36,752 nt of DNA, from the NCBI GenBank assembly GCA_964449135.1, contig CAYUXZ010000030.1:1-36752 (forward strand), written 5' to 3'. A program made the translations under genes and the position numbers. The notes below the pieces were generated by a model. The model was not told the DNA's origin. It did no database searches and was given only the letters and a program-made list of their open reading frames with translations. Origin of the DNA: SZAS-103 sp964449135 (GTDB taxonomy: Bacteria; Pseudomonadota; Gammaproteobacteria; Xanthomonadales; Xanthomonadaceae). Positions 9,107 to 18,395 of the stretch are shown here, one piece after another. Every line of letters begins with the position of its first letter. Within the stretch, counting starts at the first letter, position 1.

Positions 9107-9135
9107 TTGACGCCGCGGATATCCGGATCAATGAT
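9107..9135 (+). promoter_or_regulatory. possible sigma70-type promoter for the subtilase gene
   Basis: TTGACG (9107-9112) is followed after 17 bases by AATGAT (9130-9135), about 75 bases before the protease ATG. The -35 is good and the -10 fair. The region 8952-9210 otherwise shows no gene. Confidence 0.4.
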
Positions 9136-9210
9136 GCGCGGGTCGAGTCTGCGCATCCGCGCGTGCGGCCCGTCCGTGTCGCGCGCACCAGATCGGCGAG
9201 GAGCTTTGCA

Positions 9211-12200
9211 ATGAAATCGTCGGGCTCGCCGTGGATCGTGCTGCTGGCGCTCGCGATGGCCACCGCGGCGGTCCACGCGGGCCCGGCCGCGCCGGCGCGC
9301 TATTCGCTCTCGGGCCTGGAATCGGCCAAGCAGTTCGACCGCTTCATCGTGAAGTACCGCGCGGGCACTCCGGAAACCTCGGACGCCGGCGTGCGTCAAG
9401 CTTCGCTCGACCGCGCCGCCACCCGCATGGAGAACGATCTTCGGCCGCGCGGCGCCACGTCCGCACCCGTGGCGAACTGGTCGCTGCGGCACCTGCGCCG
9501 CATGTCGCTGGGCGCCGACGTCGTGGTCGCGACGCGCAAGCTCGACCGCCGCGAGGCCACGACGCTGATCCGCGAGCTCGCGGCCGATCCCGACGTCGAA
9601 TACGTCGAGCCCGACCGCATCCTGAAACCGGTCTTCACACCGAACGACACCAATTTCAGCAGCCTCTGGGGCATGACCGACGCCGATGCCGGCATCCGCG
9701 CCGACCAGGCCTGGGACACGGGCATCGGCACAGGCGTCGTGGTCGCGGTCATCGACACCGGCTACACCGATCACAGCGACCTGGGCGCGAACATCCTGCC
9801 CGGCTACGATTTCGTCAGCGATCCGACGATGTCGAACGACGGCGACGGCCGCGATCCCGATGCGCACGATCCGGGCGATTACACCGCCAACTCGAGTTCG
9901 AGCTGGCACGGCACGCACGTCGCCGGCACGGTCGCCGCGGTCGGCAACAATTCCGAGGGCGTGATCGGCGTGGCCTGGGGTGCGAAGGTGGTGCCGGTGC
10001 GCGTGCTCGGCGCGGGCGGCGGCGTCATTTCCGACATCGCCGACGGCATCGTGTGGGCGGCGGGCGGCAGCGTGCCGGGCGTGCCGGCGAACGCCAATCC
10101 CGCCGAAGTCGCGAGCCTGAGCCTCGGTGGCAGCGGCCCGTGCAGCATCACCGCGCAGAACGCGATCAACACCGCCGTCGGGCTGGGCACGACAGTGGTC
10201 GTCGCCGCCGGCAACGATGCGACCGACGCCTCCACCTTCAACCTCGCCAACTGCGCGAACGTGATCGCGGTCGGCGCAGACACCAGCAGCAGCGCGCGCG
10301 CGTCGTTCTCCAATTTCGGATCGACCGTCGCCGTCACGGCGCCCGGTGCGGGCATCCTCTCGACGATCAACCTGGGCACGACGACGCCGACAACCGAGGG
10401 TTACGCCTATTACAGCGGCACCTCGATGGCCACGCCGCACACTTCCGGCTCGGTCGCACTGGCGCAGAGCGCGCGCGTCGCGCACGGCCTTGCGCCGTAT
10501 GCACCCGCGGCGATGAAGGCGCAACTGCAGGCGACCGCATATCCGATGGTGCAGGGCTGCACCGGCTTCAACGGTGCGGGCATCGTGGATGCCAACGCAT
10601 TGCTACTGACGTCCATCGGGAGCGCGTCGTTGCTCGGCGACAACGTGCCCAGCAGCAACCTTTCGGCGAGCACGGGCAACGCGCTGTATTTCGCGATTCC
10701 CGCGTCGGCGACGCGCGCCGGCCTGAGCTTCACCAGCAGCGGCGGAACCGGCGACGCCGACCTCTATGTCAAGTTCAATGCGCTGCCCACGGCCTCCAGC
10801 TACGACTGCGTTTCGAATACGGTCGGCAACAACGAGTCGTGCACGATCCCGACTGCGCAGGCAGGCGTCTATTACGCGATGCTGCGCGCGAACAGCGGTT
10901 TTTCCGGCGTGACGCTAAGCGCGGCAGGCACGGGCAACCAGAAACCGACGGTCGCGTACGGACAGAGCGCGAACGGCCTGAGCGTGAATTTCACCGACCA
11001 ATCCACCGATACTGACGGCAACATCGCCTCGCGCAAGTGGACGTTCGGCGACGGCGCCACCTCGACATCGGCCACCGTCAGCCACGCCTACAACCTCGCG
11101 GGCGCCTATACGGTGCAACTCAGCGACACCGACAATACCGGCGCGACCGACTGCGCGCTGGGAACCGTGTCGGTGAGTCCCCCGGTCCAGGCGCTCTCCA
11201 ACGGCGTGCCGGTCAGCGGCCTAGCGGCGAAGGCCGGCGGCGAATTGCGCTTCACCATGCAGGTGCCGGCCGATGCGACGGGGTTGCAGTTCGCCACGTC
11301 CGGGGGCAGCGGCGACGCCGACCTGTACGTGAAATACGGCGCGCCGCCGACGCTGAGCGACTACGACTGCGCCTCCACCTCGCCGACAACCAGCGAATCC
11401 TGCGCGATCCAGAGCGTGCAGGGCGGCACGTATTACGTGCTCGTCGAGGCCTACGCACAGATCAACAACGTTTCGCTGACCGGCAGCTACTCGTCTTCGA
11501 CGTATTTCCCACCGGTCGCGAACTTCAGCTACACGACGAGCTTCCTCACCGCGAACTTCACCGACACGTCGACCGACAGCAACGGCACGATCGCCTCGCG
11601 AAACTGGGATTTCGGCGACGGCACGACTTCCACGGCGACCAATCCGAGCAAGACCTACGGCGCGGGCGGCACGTATCCGGTCACTCTGACCGTGACCAAC
11701 AACGCAGGCCAGAGCAGCCAAACGACGCAGCAGGTCACGGTGGTCGCGCCGACCGTGAGCCTGTCCATCGCCGATGCGTCCATCACCGAGGGCAACAGCG
11801 GCACCAAGCTGCTCACCTTCAAGATCACCCTGTCCGCGGCCTCGGCGACGAACGTGACCTACAACATCGCCACCGCCGACGGCACCGCCACCGCAGGCAG
11901 CGACTACGTCGCCAGGGCGTTGACCGGCCAGGTCATCCCAGCCGGCACGACGAGCAAGAACTTCAACGTCACCATCAACGGCGACACCATGGTCGAGCCC
12001 GACGAAACATTCTTCGTCAACCTCGGCAATGTCGTCGGCGCGCTGGTCGCGCGCGGCCAGGCGGTCGGCACGATCAAGAACGACGACTTCGCCGACGTCC
12101 CGCCGACCGCGAACTTCACCTTCACGACGAACAACCTCACCGCGAATTTCACCGACGCCTCGACCGACAGCGACGGCATGATCGCCTCGCGCAGCTGGAA

Positions 12201-13614
12201 CTTCGGCGACGGCAGCACATCGGCCACGGCGAATCCGAGCCATCCCTATGCCGCGGCCGGCACGTACCAGGTGACGCTGACGGTAACCGACAACGGCGGC
12301 CTGAGCAGCCAGGTCGCCAAATCGGTAACGGTCGCACTGCCGCCGCCGCCCAGCCTGTCCATCGCCGACGCGTCCATCACCGAAGGCAACAGCGGTACGA
12401 AGGCGCTGACCTTCACCCTCTCGCTGTCAGTCGCCGCGGCCGGCAGCGTGACCTACGACATCGCCACCGCCGACGGCACTGCCACCGCGGGCAGCGACTA
12501 CGTCGCCAGCAGCCTGACCGGTCAGGCCTTCCAGCCTGGCCAGACCAGCAAGACGTTTTCGGTGACGATCAACGGCGACACCACGGTCGAGCCGGACGAA
12601 ACCTTCTTCGTCAACGTCAGCAATGTCGTCGGCGCAACCGTCGCGCGTGGACAGGCGGTCGGCACGATCCTCAACGACGACGTGGCCGACGTGCCGCCGG
12701 CCGCGAGCTTCACCTACTCGACGAACTTCCTCACCGCGAACTTCACCGACGCTTCGACCGACAGCGACGGCAGCATCGTTTCGCGCAACTGGGATTTCGG
12801 CGACGGCACGACCTCGACCGCGACGAATCCGGCCAGGACGTATGCGGCGGCGGGCACGTACAGCGTTACGTTGACGGTGACCGACAACGGCGGGCTCAGC
12901 AGCCAGTCCACGCAACAGGTCACCGTGGCCACGGCGCCGAGCGTGAGCCTGTCCGTCGCCGATGCATCGATCACCGAAGGCAACAGCGGTACCAAGCTGC
13001 TCACCTTCACGATTTCGCTGTCGGCCGCTTCGACGGGCAACGTGAGCTACGACATCGCGACCGCGAACGGCACCGCGACCGCCGGCAGCGACTATGTCGC
13101 CAGCAGCCTGGCCGGTCAGGTCATTCCCGCCGGCCAGACCAGCAAGACCTTTTCCGTGACGATCAACGGCGACACCACGCCCGAACCCGACGAAACCTTC
13201 TTCGTCAACATCGGCAACGTCAGTGGCGCGACCGTCGCGCGCGGGCAGGCGGTAGGCACGATCGTCAACGACGACTGCAGTTGCCTGAGCATCAACGACG
13301 TGACCCTCCCGGAAGGCAACAGCGGAACCAAGCCCTTCACGTTCACGATCAGCATCCCGGTCGCGTTGCCCAACGACGTGACGTTCGACATCGCCACCGC
13401 GAACGGCACCGCTGTCGCCCCCAGCGATTACATCGCGGCCAGCCAGAAGGGACTGAAGATTCCCGCAGGCCAGCTCAGCACCACGTTCACGGTGCAGGTG
13501 AACGGCGACACGACGGTCGAGCCGAACGAGCGCTTCCGCGTGATCGTCAGCAACGTCGTCGGCACCGGAGTGACGCGCGGCACCGGCTTCGGTTATATCC
13601 AGAACGACGACTAG
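9211..13614 (+). CDS. secreted S8 (subtilisin-like) serine protease with PPC, PKD and Calx-beta domains
   Basis: A 1467-residue exported protease. A signal peptide covers about 1-24 and an inhibitor-type propeptide about 45-150 (FDRFIVKYRAG). The S8 domain is about 160-465 with D182 (VIDTG), H233 (HGTHVAGT), oxyanion N335 (AAGND) and S405 (GTSMATPH) all intact. C-terminal parts in order: PPC domain (about 471-575), PKD (578-655), PPC (660-765), then three PKD/Calx-beta pairs starting at 768, 965 and 1163, and a final Calx-beta (1359-1467). PPC domains are usually removed on maturation; PKD and Calx-beta domains often bind substrate, cell surface or calcium. No autotransporter barrel follows, so type II secretion is likely (inference). 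The ATG at 9211 has GAGGAG upstream and begins the signal peptide. Confidence 0.95.
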   Translation: MKSSGSPWIVLLALAMATAAVHAGPAAPARYSLSGLESAKQFDRFIVKYRAGTPETSDAGVRQASLDRAATRMENDLRPRGATSAPVANWSLRHLRRMSLGADVVVATRKLDRREATTLIRELAADPDVEYVEPDRILKPVFTPNDTNFSSLWGMTDADAGIRADQAWDTGIGTGVVVAVIDTGYTDHSDLGANILPGYDFVSDPTMSNDGDGRDPDAHDPGDYTANSSSSWHGTHVAGTVAAVGNNSEGVIGVAWGAKVVPVRVLGAGGGVISDIADGIVWAAGGSVPGVPANANPAEVASLSLGGSGPCSITAQNAINTAVGLGTTVVVAAGNDATDASTFNLANCANVIAVGADTSSSARASFSNFGSTVAVTAPGAGILSTINLGTTTPTTEGYAYYSGTSMATPHTSGSVALAQSARVAHGLAPYAPAAMKAQLQATAYPMVQGCTGFNGAGIVDANALLLTSIGSASLLGDNVPSSNLSASTGNALYFAIPASATRAGLSFTSSGGTGDADLYVKFNALPTASSYDCVSNTVGNNESCTIPTAQAGVYYAMLRANSGFSGVTLSAAGTGNQKPTVAYGQSANGLSVNFTDQSTDTDGNIASRKWTFGDGATSTSATVSHAYNLAGAYTVQLSDTDNTGATDCALGTVSVSPPVQALSNGVPVSGLAAKAGGELRFTMQVPADATGLQFATSGGSGDADLYVKYGAPPTLSDYDCASTSPTTSESCAIQSVQGGTYYVLVEAYAQINNVSLTGSYSSSTYFPPVANFSYTTSFLTANFTDTSTDSNGTIASRNWDFGDGTTSTATNPSKTYGAGGTYPVTLTVTNNAGQSSQTTQQVTVVAPTVSLSIADASITEGNSGTKLLTFKITLSAASATNVTYNIATADGTATAGSDYVARALTGQVIPAGTTSKNFNVTINGDTMVEPDETFFVNLGNVVGALVARGQAVGTIKNDDFADVPPTANFTFTTNNLTANFTDASTDSDGMIASRSWNFGDGSTSATANPSHPYAAAGTYQVTLTVTDNGGLSSQVAKSVTVALPPPPSLSIADASITEGNSGTKALTFTLSLSVAAAGSVTYDIATADGTATAGSDYVASSLTGQAFQPGQTSKTFSVTINGDTTVEPDETFFVNVSNVVGATVARGQAVGTILNDDVADVPPAASFTYSTNFLTANFTDASTDSDGSIVSRNWDFGDGTTSTATNPARTYAAAGTYSVTLTVTDNGGLSSQSTQQVTVATAPSVSLSVADASITEGNSGTKLLTFTISLSAASTGNVSYDIATANGTATAGSDYVASSLAGQVIPAGQTSKTFSVTINGDTTPEPDETFFVNIGNVSGATVARGQAVGTIVNDDCSCLSINDVTLPEGNSGTKPFTFTISIPVALPNDVTFDIATANGTAVAPSDYIAASQKGLKIPAGQLSTTFTVQVNGDTTVEPNERFRVIVSNVVGTGVTRGTGFGYIQNDD
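11512..13275 (+). repeat. three in-frame tandem PKD/Calx-beta modules
   Basis: Three successive coding modules start at 11512, 12103 and 12697, giving periods of 591 and 594 bases (197 and 198 residues). Each encodes one PKD domain (with the FTDxSTDSxG and W-FGDG signatures) followed by one Calx-beta domain (ADASITEGNSGTK, NGDT-EPDETFF, ARGQAVGTI-NDD). A lone fourth Calx-beta domain follows at 13285. Similarity is high at both protein and DNA level, which suggests recent duplication or gene conversion. Confidence 0.85.
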
Positions 13615-13660
13615 CCCAGGTTCGATGCCGGCGCATGGCCACGCGTCGGCGCAGCAGTTT

Positions 13661-15712
13661 TCAATCCTCTTCGTGCCGCGGCTTGTAGGCTTCCATCAAC
13701 TGCTTCTGCACGTTCGCCGGCACCGGCTCGTAATGGCTGAAGTCCAGGCTGTAACGGCCGCGCCCGGCGGTCATGCCCTTGAGCTCGGCCGCGTAGCCTT
13801 CCAGTTCCGACAGCGGCACCTGCGCCTTGATCACGATCTCGTCGCCGCCCGCGCTGTCGGTGCCGTTGATGCGCGCGCGCTTGCCGGCGAGTCCGCCGGT
13901 GATGTCGCCCATGTGGCGCTCGGGCGCGGCGACCTCGACGATCACGATCGGTTCAAGCACCTGCGGGCTGGCCTTGGCGATCGCGTCGAGGAAGGCCTTC
14001 TTGCCGGCGGTGATGAACGCGACTTCCTTGGAGTCCACGGTGTGGTACTTGCCGTCATACACGGTCACCCGCACGTCCTGCAGCGGATAGCCCGCGACCG
14101 CGCCGCCCTCGAGCACCTGGCGCACGCCTTTTTCGACCGCGGGAATGAACTGCCCGGGGATCGTGCCGCCCTTGACCGCATCGAGGAACTCGAAGCCGCC
14201 GCCGCGCGGCAGCGGTTCGATGCGCAGGTAGACCTCGCCGAATTGCCCGGCGCCGCCGGTCTGCTTCTTGTGGCGGTGGTGGCCTTCGGCCTTCGCGGCG
14301 ATCGTCTCGCGGTAGGCGATGCGCGGCGGATGCGATTTCACTTCCACGCCGTAGCGCGACTTCATGCGCTCGACCATCACCCGCAGGTGCAGTTCGCCGA
14401 GGCCGCGGATCACGGTCTCGTTCATTTCCTTGAGGTGCTCGACGTGGAAGCAGGGGTCTTCCTCGGCGAGCTTGTGCAACGCGGTCGAGAGCTTCTGCTC
14501 CTGCCCGCGCGCGGCCGCCTCGATCGCCAGCCCGAACATCGGCTTGGGGAAATCGTGCGGCTTGAGGTGGATTTCGTCCTCGTCGTGCGAATCGTGCAGC
14601 ACCGCGTCGAAATGCACTTCCTCGACCTTGGCGATCGCAGCGATGTCGCCGGGGATCGCGTGGTCGATCTCGACGTGGTCCTTGCCCTTGAGCTTGAACA
14701 GGTGGCCGACCTTGAACGGCTTCTTGCCGTCGTCGATGAACAGCTGGCTGTCGCGCTTGATCGTGCCCTGGTAGACGCGCAGCACCGAGAGCTTGCCGAC
14801 GAACGGATCGTTGACGATCTTGAACACGTCGGCGATCACGTGCTTGTGCAGATCGGGTTCGGCGACGATGGCCTGCGCCTCGCCGCCCCTGCCTTTCACG
14901 AACGGCGGCGGATTGGCCTCGGCCGGATTCGGCAGCAGCCTCGCGGCGACGTCGAGCAGCGCCTTCACGCCGGTGCCGGTGCGCGCGGAAGCGAAGCAGA
15001 TCGGTACGAGATGGCCTTCGCGCAGGCACTGCTCGAACGCGTCGTGCAGTTCCTGCGGAGTCAGCCCGCCTTCGCCGAGGTCGAGGTAGTGGCCCATCAC
15101 CGATTCGTTGATCTCCACGACCTGGTCGATGATCTGCTGGTGCCAGACCGACACCGGGCCGAGGTCGGAATCGCCTTCGGGCTGGAAGAAGCAGTCCACG
15201 ACGCCGCGGCCGCCGTCGCAGGGCAGGTTGATCGGCAGGCATTCCTTGCCGAAGGTTTCGCGCAGGCCCGCGAGCAGCGCCGACAGGTCGCAGCCTTCGG
15301 CGTCGATGCGATGCACGATCAGCATGCGCGAGCGTCCGCGCTGCGACGCGTGCTCCATCATGCGTCGCGTGGAATGTTCGATTCCCATCGCGGCGTTGAC
15401 CACGACCGCACAGGTTTCCACCGCGTCGAGCGCGGACAGCGCGGGGCCGCGGAAATCCGGGTATCCGGGCGTGTCGATGAGGTTGATGTGCGCGTCGGCG
15501 TGATCAATGGATGCGATCGCGCTGCCGAGGGAATGCTGGCGCTCGCGCTCCATCGGGTCGTGGTCGGACACCGTGGTGCCGCGCTCGATCGTGCCTGCCG
15601 TCTGGATCGCGCCGCCGGCCAGCAGCAGGGCTTCGAACAAGGTGGTTTTGCCGGCGCCGGTGTGGCCCACGAGGGCGATGTTGCGGATCTGCGCTGTCGA
15701 ATAGGCGGGCAT
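13661..15712 (-). CDS. EF-G-like translational GTPase (EF-G2 type)
   Basis: A 683-residue paralogue of elongation factor G, close in length to true EF-G (about 700). The P-loop is GHTGAGKT (16-23), not the AHIDAGKT of EF-G. The G3 motif is DTPGYPDF (80-87), so the catalytic histidine of translational GTPases is Tyr84. The G4 motif, normally NKxD, is HRID (134-137). Domains II to V are present, including QTGGAGQFGEV of domain IV and DISGGL-like GDITGGLAGKRARI of domain V. The GHxGAGKTT/DTPGYxDF pattern is that of the EF-G-like EF-G2 group; a mycobacterial member is known to lack ribosome-stimulated GTPase activity. The role is unknown. The ATG at 15712 follows GGGAG. It converges with the protease gene. 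Confidence 0.9.
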   Translation of the reverse strand: MPAYSTAQIRNIALVGHTGAGKTTLFEALLLAGGAIQTAGTIERGTTVSDHDPMERERQHSLGSAIASIDHADAHINLIDTPGYPDFRGPALSALDAVETCAVVVNAAMGIEHSTRRMMEHASQRGRSRMLIVHRIDAEGCDLSALLAGLRETFGKECLPINLPCDGGRGVVDCFFQPEGDSDLGPVSVWHQQIIDQVVEINESVMGHYLDLGEGGLTPQELHDAFEQCLREGHLVPICFASARTGTGVKALLDVAARLLPNPAEANPPPFVKGRGGEAQAIVAEPDLHKHVIADVFKIVNDPFVGKLSVLRVYQGTIKRDSQLFIDDGKKPFKVGHLFKLKGKDHVEIDHAIPGDIAAIAKVEEVHFDAVLHDSHDEDEIHLKPHDFPKPMFGLAIEAAARGQEQKLSTALHKLAEEDPCFHVEHLKEMNETVIRGLGELHLRVMVERMKSRYGVEVKSHPPRIAYRETIAAKAEGHHRHKKQTGGAGQFGEVYLRIEPLPRGGGFEFLDAVKGGTIPGQFIPAVEKGVRQVLEGGAVAGYPLQDVRVTVYDGKYHTVDSKEVAFITAGKKAFLDAIAKASPQVLEPIVIVEVAAPERHMGDITGGLAGKRARINGTDSAGGDEIVIKAQVPLSELEGYAAELKGMTAGRGRYSLDFSHYEPVPANVQKQLMEAYKPRHEED

Positions 15713-16078
15713 CGCGGGTTCTCCCTTGGCAAGCAGCGACGGTCGCGCATGGCGCCTGCGCAAGCGCGCTGGCGCGACGCCGTAGCGACAAGAGATTCCC
15801 CCACGCTGCGGTCATGCGATCCGGGCCGCGCCGGGGCGCGGCCCGCAGGCGCAGGGTTGCAGCCGCCGCGCGGCAGGTCAAGGCCGCGCTGCAACATGCC
15901 GTCGGCGGACGGAAATCGTGACGGCGATCGCAGCCCGCGGCGCCTGCCTGAACGCCGGTTATGCGCGCGCTGTCGCGGCGCTGAACAACTCCTAGCGAAT
16001 GCCTATGGATTCAGCATCCGGATACCTGGGTTGCGCAAGGATGGCCCCCGACGCAATTCCGCGTCATGGGAGAACGAA
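15713..16078. other. 366-base intergenic region between divergent genes
   Basis: The region separates the divergent EF-G-like and Gly/Tyr-rich protein genes and must hold the promoters of both. I see no convincing gene. A TTGACC on the minus strand (near 15880) lacks a good -10 box, and no promoter on the plus strand is convincing. A GGGAG ribosome-binding site lies just before each gene. Confidence 0.5.
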
Positions 16079-16789
16079 ATGAAACGCCTTGCTGCCTCCG
16101 CGATCACCCTGATGATGACCGCTGCGATCGGAACCGCGGCGGCCAGCCCCTTCGACCATGGCTACCGCTACGAGGACGGTCCCTACGGCCGCGGCTACTA
16201 CGACGTCGCGCGCGTGGTGAACACCGTGCCGATCTACGAGTACGTCAACGATTCGTACAACTCGCGCCGTTGCTACGACAACGACGACGGCTATGCCTAC
16301 GGCCGCAGTTCCTACAACGGCTACGACGGTGGGTACGGTTATGGCTACAACAGCGGTTACGGCTACGGCGGTTACGACCGCTACGGCTACGGTGGCCGCT
16401 CTTACGGCGGTTCCGGCATCACCGGCGCCAAGGTGCTCGGCGCCGTGGTCGGCGGCGCGCTCGGCCACTCGGTCGGCAAGGGCGACGGCCGCCTCGCGAC
16501 CACCGCCGCGGGCGCCGCGCTCGGCTACGTGATCGCCGCGAACATCGACGCGCACGGCCGCTACGACCGCGGCTACGCCAACTACGACCGCGACCACGGC
16601 TACTGGAACAACAGCGGCTACGGCTACGGCGGCGACTACTGCCGTTACGAGACGAGCTACCGTCCGGAACGCCGCGTCGTCGGCTACGACGTGACCTACG
16701 ACTACCACGGTCGCTACGGCCACGTGCGTTCGACGTTCGATCCGGGCCGCACGATCGACGTCCGCGTGGATGTGCGTCCGGCGCTGTAA
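16079..16789 (+). CDS. Gly/Tyr-rich glycine-zipper envelope protein
   Basis: A 236-residue exported protein. The signal peptide is about 1-22 (GTAAASPF). A long Tyr/Gly/Asp-rich stretch (about 27-112) contains many YGYGG-type units. It is followed by a glycine-zipper segment, VLGAVVGGALGHSVGKGDGRLATTAAGAALGYVIAAN-like (about 118-155), typical of the 17 kDa surface antigen/2TM glycine-zipper family that inserts in or associates with the outer membrane. The C-terminal part (RRVVGYDVTYDYHGRYGHVR) is the usual beta-rich tail of these proteins. The start at 16079 is supported by GGGAG. A strong terminator follows 38 bases after the stop, so it is a single-gene transcript. Function in envelope integrity is only inferred from the family. 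Confidence 0.85.
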   Translation: MKRLAASAITLMMTAAIGTAAASPFDHGYRYEDGPYGRGYYDVARVVNTVPIYEYVNDSYNSRRCYDNDDGYAYGRSSYNGYDGGYGYGYNSGYGYGGYDRYGYGGRSYGGSGITGAKVLGAVVGGALGHSVGKGDGRLATTAAGAALGYVIAANIDAHGRYDRGYANYDRDHGYWNNSGYGYGGDYCRYETSYRPERRVVGYDVTYDYHGRYGHVRSTFDPGRTIDVRVDVRPAL

Positions 16790-16827
16790 GAACCGCGTCA
16801 GAGTCGGCCCGTTCGGGTCGCAACACC

Positions 16828-16855
16828 GCAGGGGCCTTCGGGCCCCTGCTTTTTT
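16828..16855 (+). terminator. intrinsic terminator behind the glycine-zipper gene
   Basis: A perfect 9-bp stem, GCAGGGGCC (16828-16836) with GGCCCCTGC (16841-16849), is closed by a TTCG tetraloop and followed by six T (16850-16855). A textbook rho-independent terminator. Confidence 0.92.
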
Positions 16856-17027
16856 GATGCCTGCATGAATGCGACCATGGAGTTCCTGTGATCGCACACG
16901 CGCGCGTCGCGGCACCACTTAATCCCGATCGCAGCTGTACACGGGCGCGGCGCTAGTCGAAGGTTGTCAACGACGCTGGAGCGCCGGCGTTTCCACGCTT
17001 GCGAATCCACCCATCAGGAGCCTTGTC

Positions 17028-17363
17028 ATGTCGTTACGCCAGTCGTTGTTCGCTTCGTTGATCCTCGTTTCGCTCGTCTGTGTCGCGGCCGACGCCGGCG
17101 CCGCCGAAAGCCGCTGGGACAAGCACCACCCGCGCCGCGACCAGGTCAACGACCGCCTGCATCACCAAAACGCGCGCATCCACGAGGAAGTCAAGGAAGG
17201 CGACCTCACCCACGCGCAGGCCGCGAACCTGCACGCGCAGGATCATGCGATCCGCACCGAGGAGCGCGCGATGGCCTCGCAACACCACGGCCATATCACC
17301 AAGGCCGAGCAGAAAGCCCTGAACCAGCAGGAGAACGGGGTCAGCAAGAAAATCGGGCACTGA
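17028..17363 (+). CDS. small secreted His/Gln-rich protein, conserved hypothetical
   Basis: A 111-residue exported protein. The signal peptide covers about 1-26 (DAGAAES). The mature part is hydrophilic and helical, rich in His, Gln, Glu and Lys. WDKHHPRRDQVNDRLHHQN (about 30-48) and LTHAQAANLHAQDHAIRTEE (about 60-79) are followed by GHITKAEQKALNQQENGVSKKI (about 88-109). This pattern recurs in small periplasmic proteins of Lysobacterales and Burkholderiales without assigned function. The multiple histidines suggest metal binding but no set motif is present. The start is fixed by AGGAG about 8 bases upstream. It is followed by a terminator shared with the converging PhzF gene. Confidence 0.8.
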   Translation: MSLRQSLFASLILVSLVCVAADAGAAESRWDKHHPRRDQVNDRLHHQNARIHEEVKEGDLTHAQAANLHAQDHAIRTEERAMASQHHGHITKAEQKALNQQENGVSKKIGH

Positions 17364-17386
17364 TTTTCTACGCGACCGCATGAACG

Positions 17387-17413
17387 AAAACGCCACCCTT
17401 GCGGTGGCGTTTT
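17387..17413. terminator. bidirectional intrinsic terminator
   Basis: An 11-bp stem, AAAACGCCACC (17387-17397) with GGTGGCGTTTT (17403-17413), carries a 5-base loop. It gives a T tract on both strands and lies between the converging genes at 17028-17363 and 17438-18313, so it can end both transcripts. Confidence 0.88.
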
Positions 17414-17437
17414 TCTTTCCAATCGAGGCACGACGAA

Positions 17438-18313
17438 TCACCATTCGAAGCTGCCGCGGATCACCGCCTGTGAGTACCCGCCGATCCAGACCTCGCCATC
17501 ACGATCGACCTCGACTTCGACGCGACCGTCGCGTCCGACTTCGCGGCCCTGGCTGCCCACATAGCATCCGTTCGAGCCGGGCAGCCGGCCGGCAGCGTGC
17601 AATCGCGCCGCGATCGCCGCCTGCGCGCTGCCGGTGACGGGGTCTTCGGGAATGTTGTCGGACGGACAGAACACCCGCACGGCAAGATGATGGCCATCGC
17701 GCGCCTCGGCCGCGTACACCGCAAGGCCGACCGCGCCGGTCGCGAGCGTGAGTTCGGCGATCGCTGGCAGGTCGGGCTCCAATGTTCGCACCGCGTCGCC
17801 GTCAGCGAGCTCGACCAGCCAGAAACCCGGGCCGTTGCTCCACAGCTCGGGCTCGGACACGGTTCGCCGCATCCCGAGCAGCGCCGCGGCGAGCGCGGAA
17901 TCGTGCACTGGATCGACTTGGATGCGACGCGCGCGCGGGGCACGCACACGGGTGATCCGCGATCCATCGCGCGACACCGCCCGCACCGGCAGCAGGCCGG
18001 TTGCGCATTCCTGCACGAACGACGTCCGGTCCGCGGCGACGAGGCCGCGTTCGAGCACTGCCCAGGCCGCGCCGACGCTGGGGTGCCCGGCGAACGGCAG
18101 TTCCTGACGCGGCGTGAAGATTCGCACGCGGTAATCCGCACCCGGCGTCGTCGGGGGCAACAGGAAGATCGTCTCGGACAGGTTGGTCCACGCCGCGATC
18201 GCTTGCATCGACGCGGCATCCAGCGAATCGGCGTCGAACACCACGCCCAGCGGATTGCCGGCGCCGGGCCGGTCGGAGAACACGTCGAGCTGCAGATACG
18301 GGCGCGTCTTCAT
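17438..18313 (-). CDS. PhzF-family isomerase/epimerase-like protein
   Basis: A 291-residue protein of the PhzF superfamily (diaminopimelate-epimerase-like fold; usual length 260-300). LQLDVFSDRPGAGNPLGVV (about 8-25) is the family opening. NLSETIFLLPP (about 44-54) carries the conserved catalytic glutamate (E47). LPFAGHPSVGAAW is the next signature, and PEDPVTGSAQAAIAA is the C-terminal signature with the Asp-Pro-x-Thr-Gly. Members isomerise small cyclic or unsaturated substrates; most, like this one outside a phenazine cluster, have unknown substrates. The ATG at 18313 matches the family start. It diverges from the aspartokinase fusion gene across 82 bases and converges on a shared terminator. 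Confidence 0.93.
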   Translation of the reverse strand: MKTRPYLQLDVFSDRPGAGNPLGVVFDADSLDAASMQAIAAWTNLSETIFLLPPTTPGADYRVRIFTPRQELPFAGHPSVGAAWAVLERGLVAADRTSFVQECATGLLPVRAVSRDGSRITRVRAPRARRIQVDPVHDSALAAALLGMRRTVSEPELWSNGPGFWLVELADGDAVRTLEPDLPAIAELTLATGAVGLAVYAAEARDGHHLAVRVFCPSDNIPEDPVTGSAQAAIAARLHAAGRLPGSNGCYVGSQGREVGRDGRVEVEVDRDGEVWIGGYSQAVIRGSFEW

Positions 18314-18395
18314 CGCGATCCTTCGACTACACTATGCTGCCGCGCAGCATCCGTGCGCGACTCCTTTCCCAGTCTACCCAAGCCATCGATCGCCG

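Noticed and set aside
11512..13275. Regular repeats considered as a CRISPR array
   Set aside because: The repeat units are about 590 bases, in frame and protein-coding, with no short repeats or spacers.
11037..13688. 883-codon plus-strand frame inside the protease gene
   Set aside because: It is a +1 shadow of the repeat modules; the translation is Arg/Gln/His-rich without domains, whereas the other frame holds the triad and repeat domains.
13625..16789. A very long plus-strand open frame covering the EF-G-like gene
   Set aside because: It is antisense to a clear EF-G-like protein and has no domain; only its end, from 16079, is a real gene.
18328..18338. TACACT/TATGCT as a promoter of the aspartokinase fusion gene
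   Set aside because: No acceptable -35 box stands 16-18 bases upstream of either hexamer, so the promoter could not be placed.
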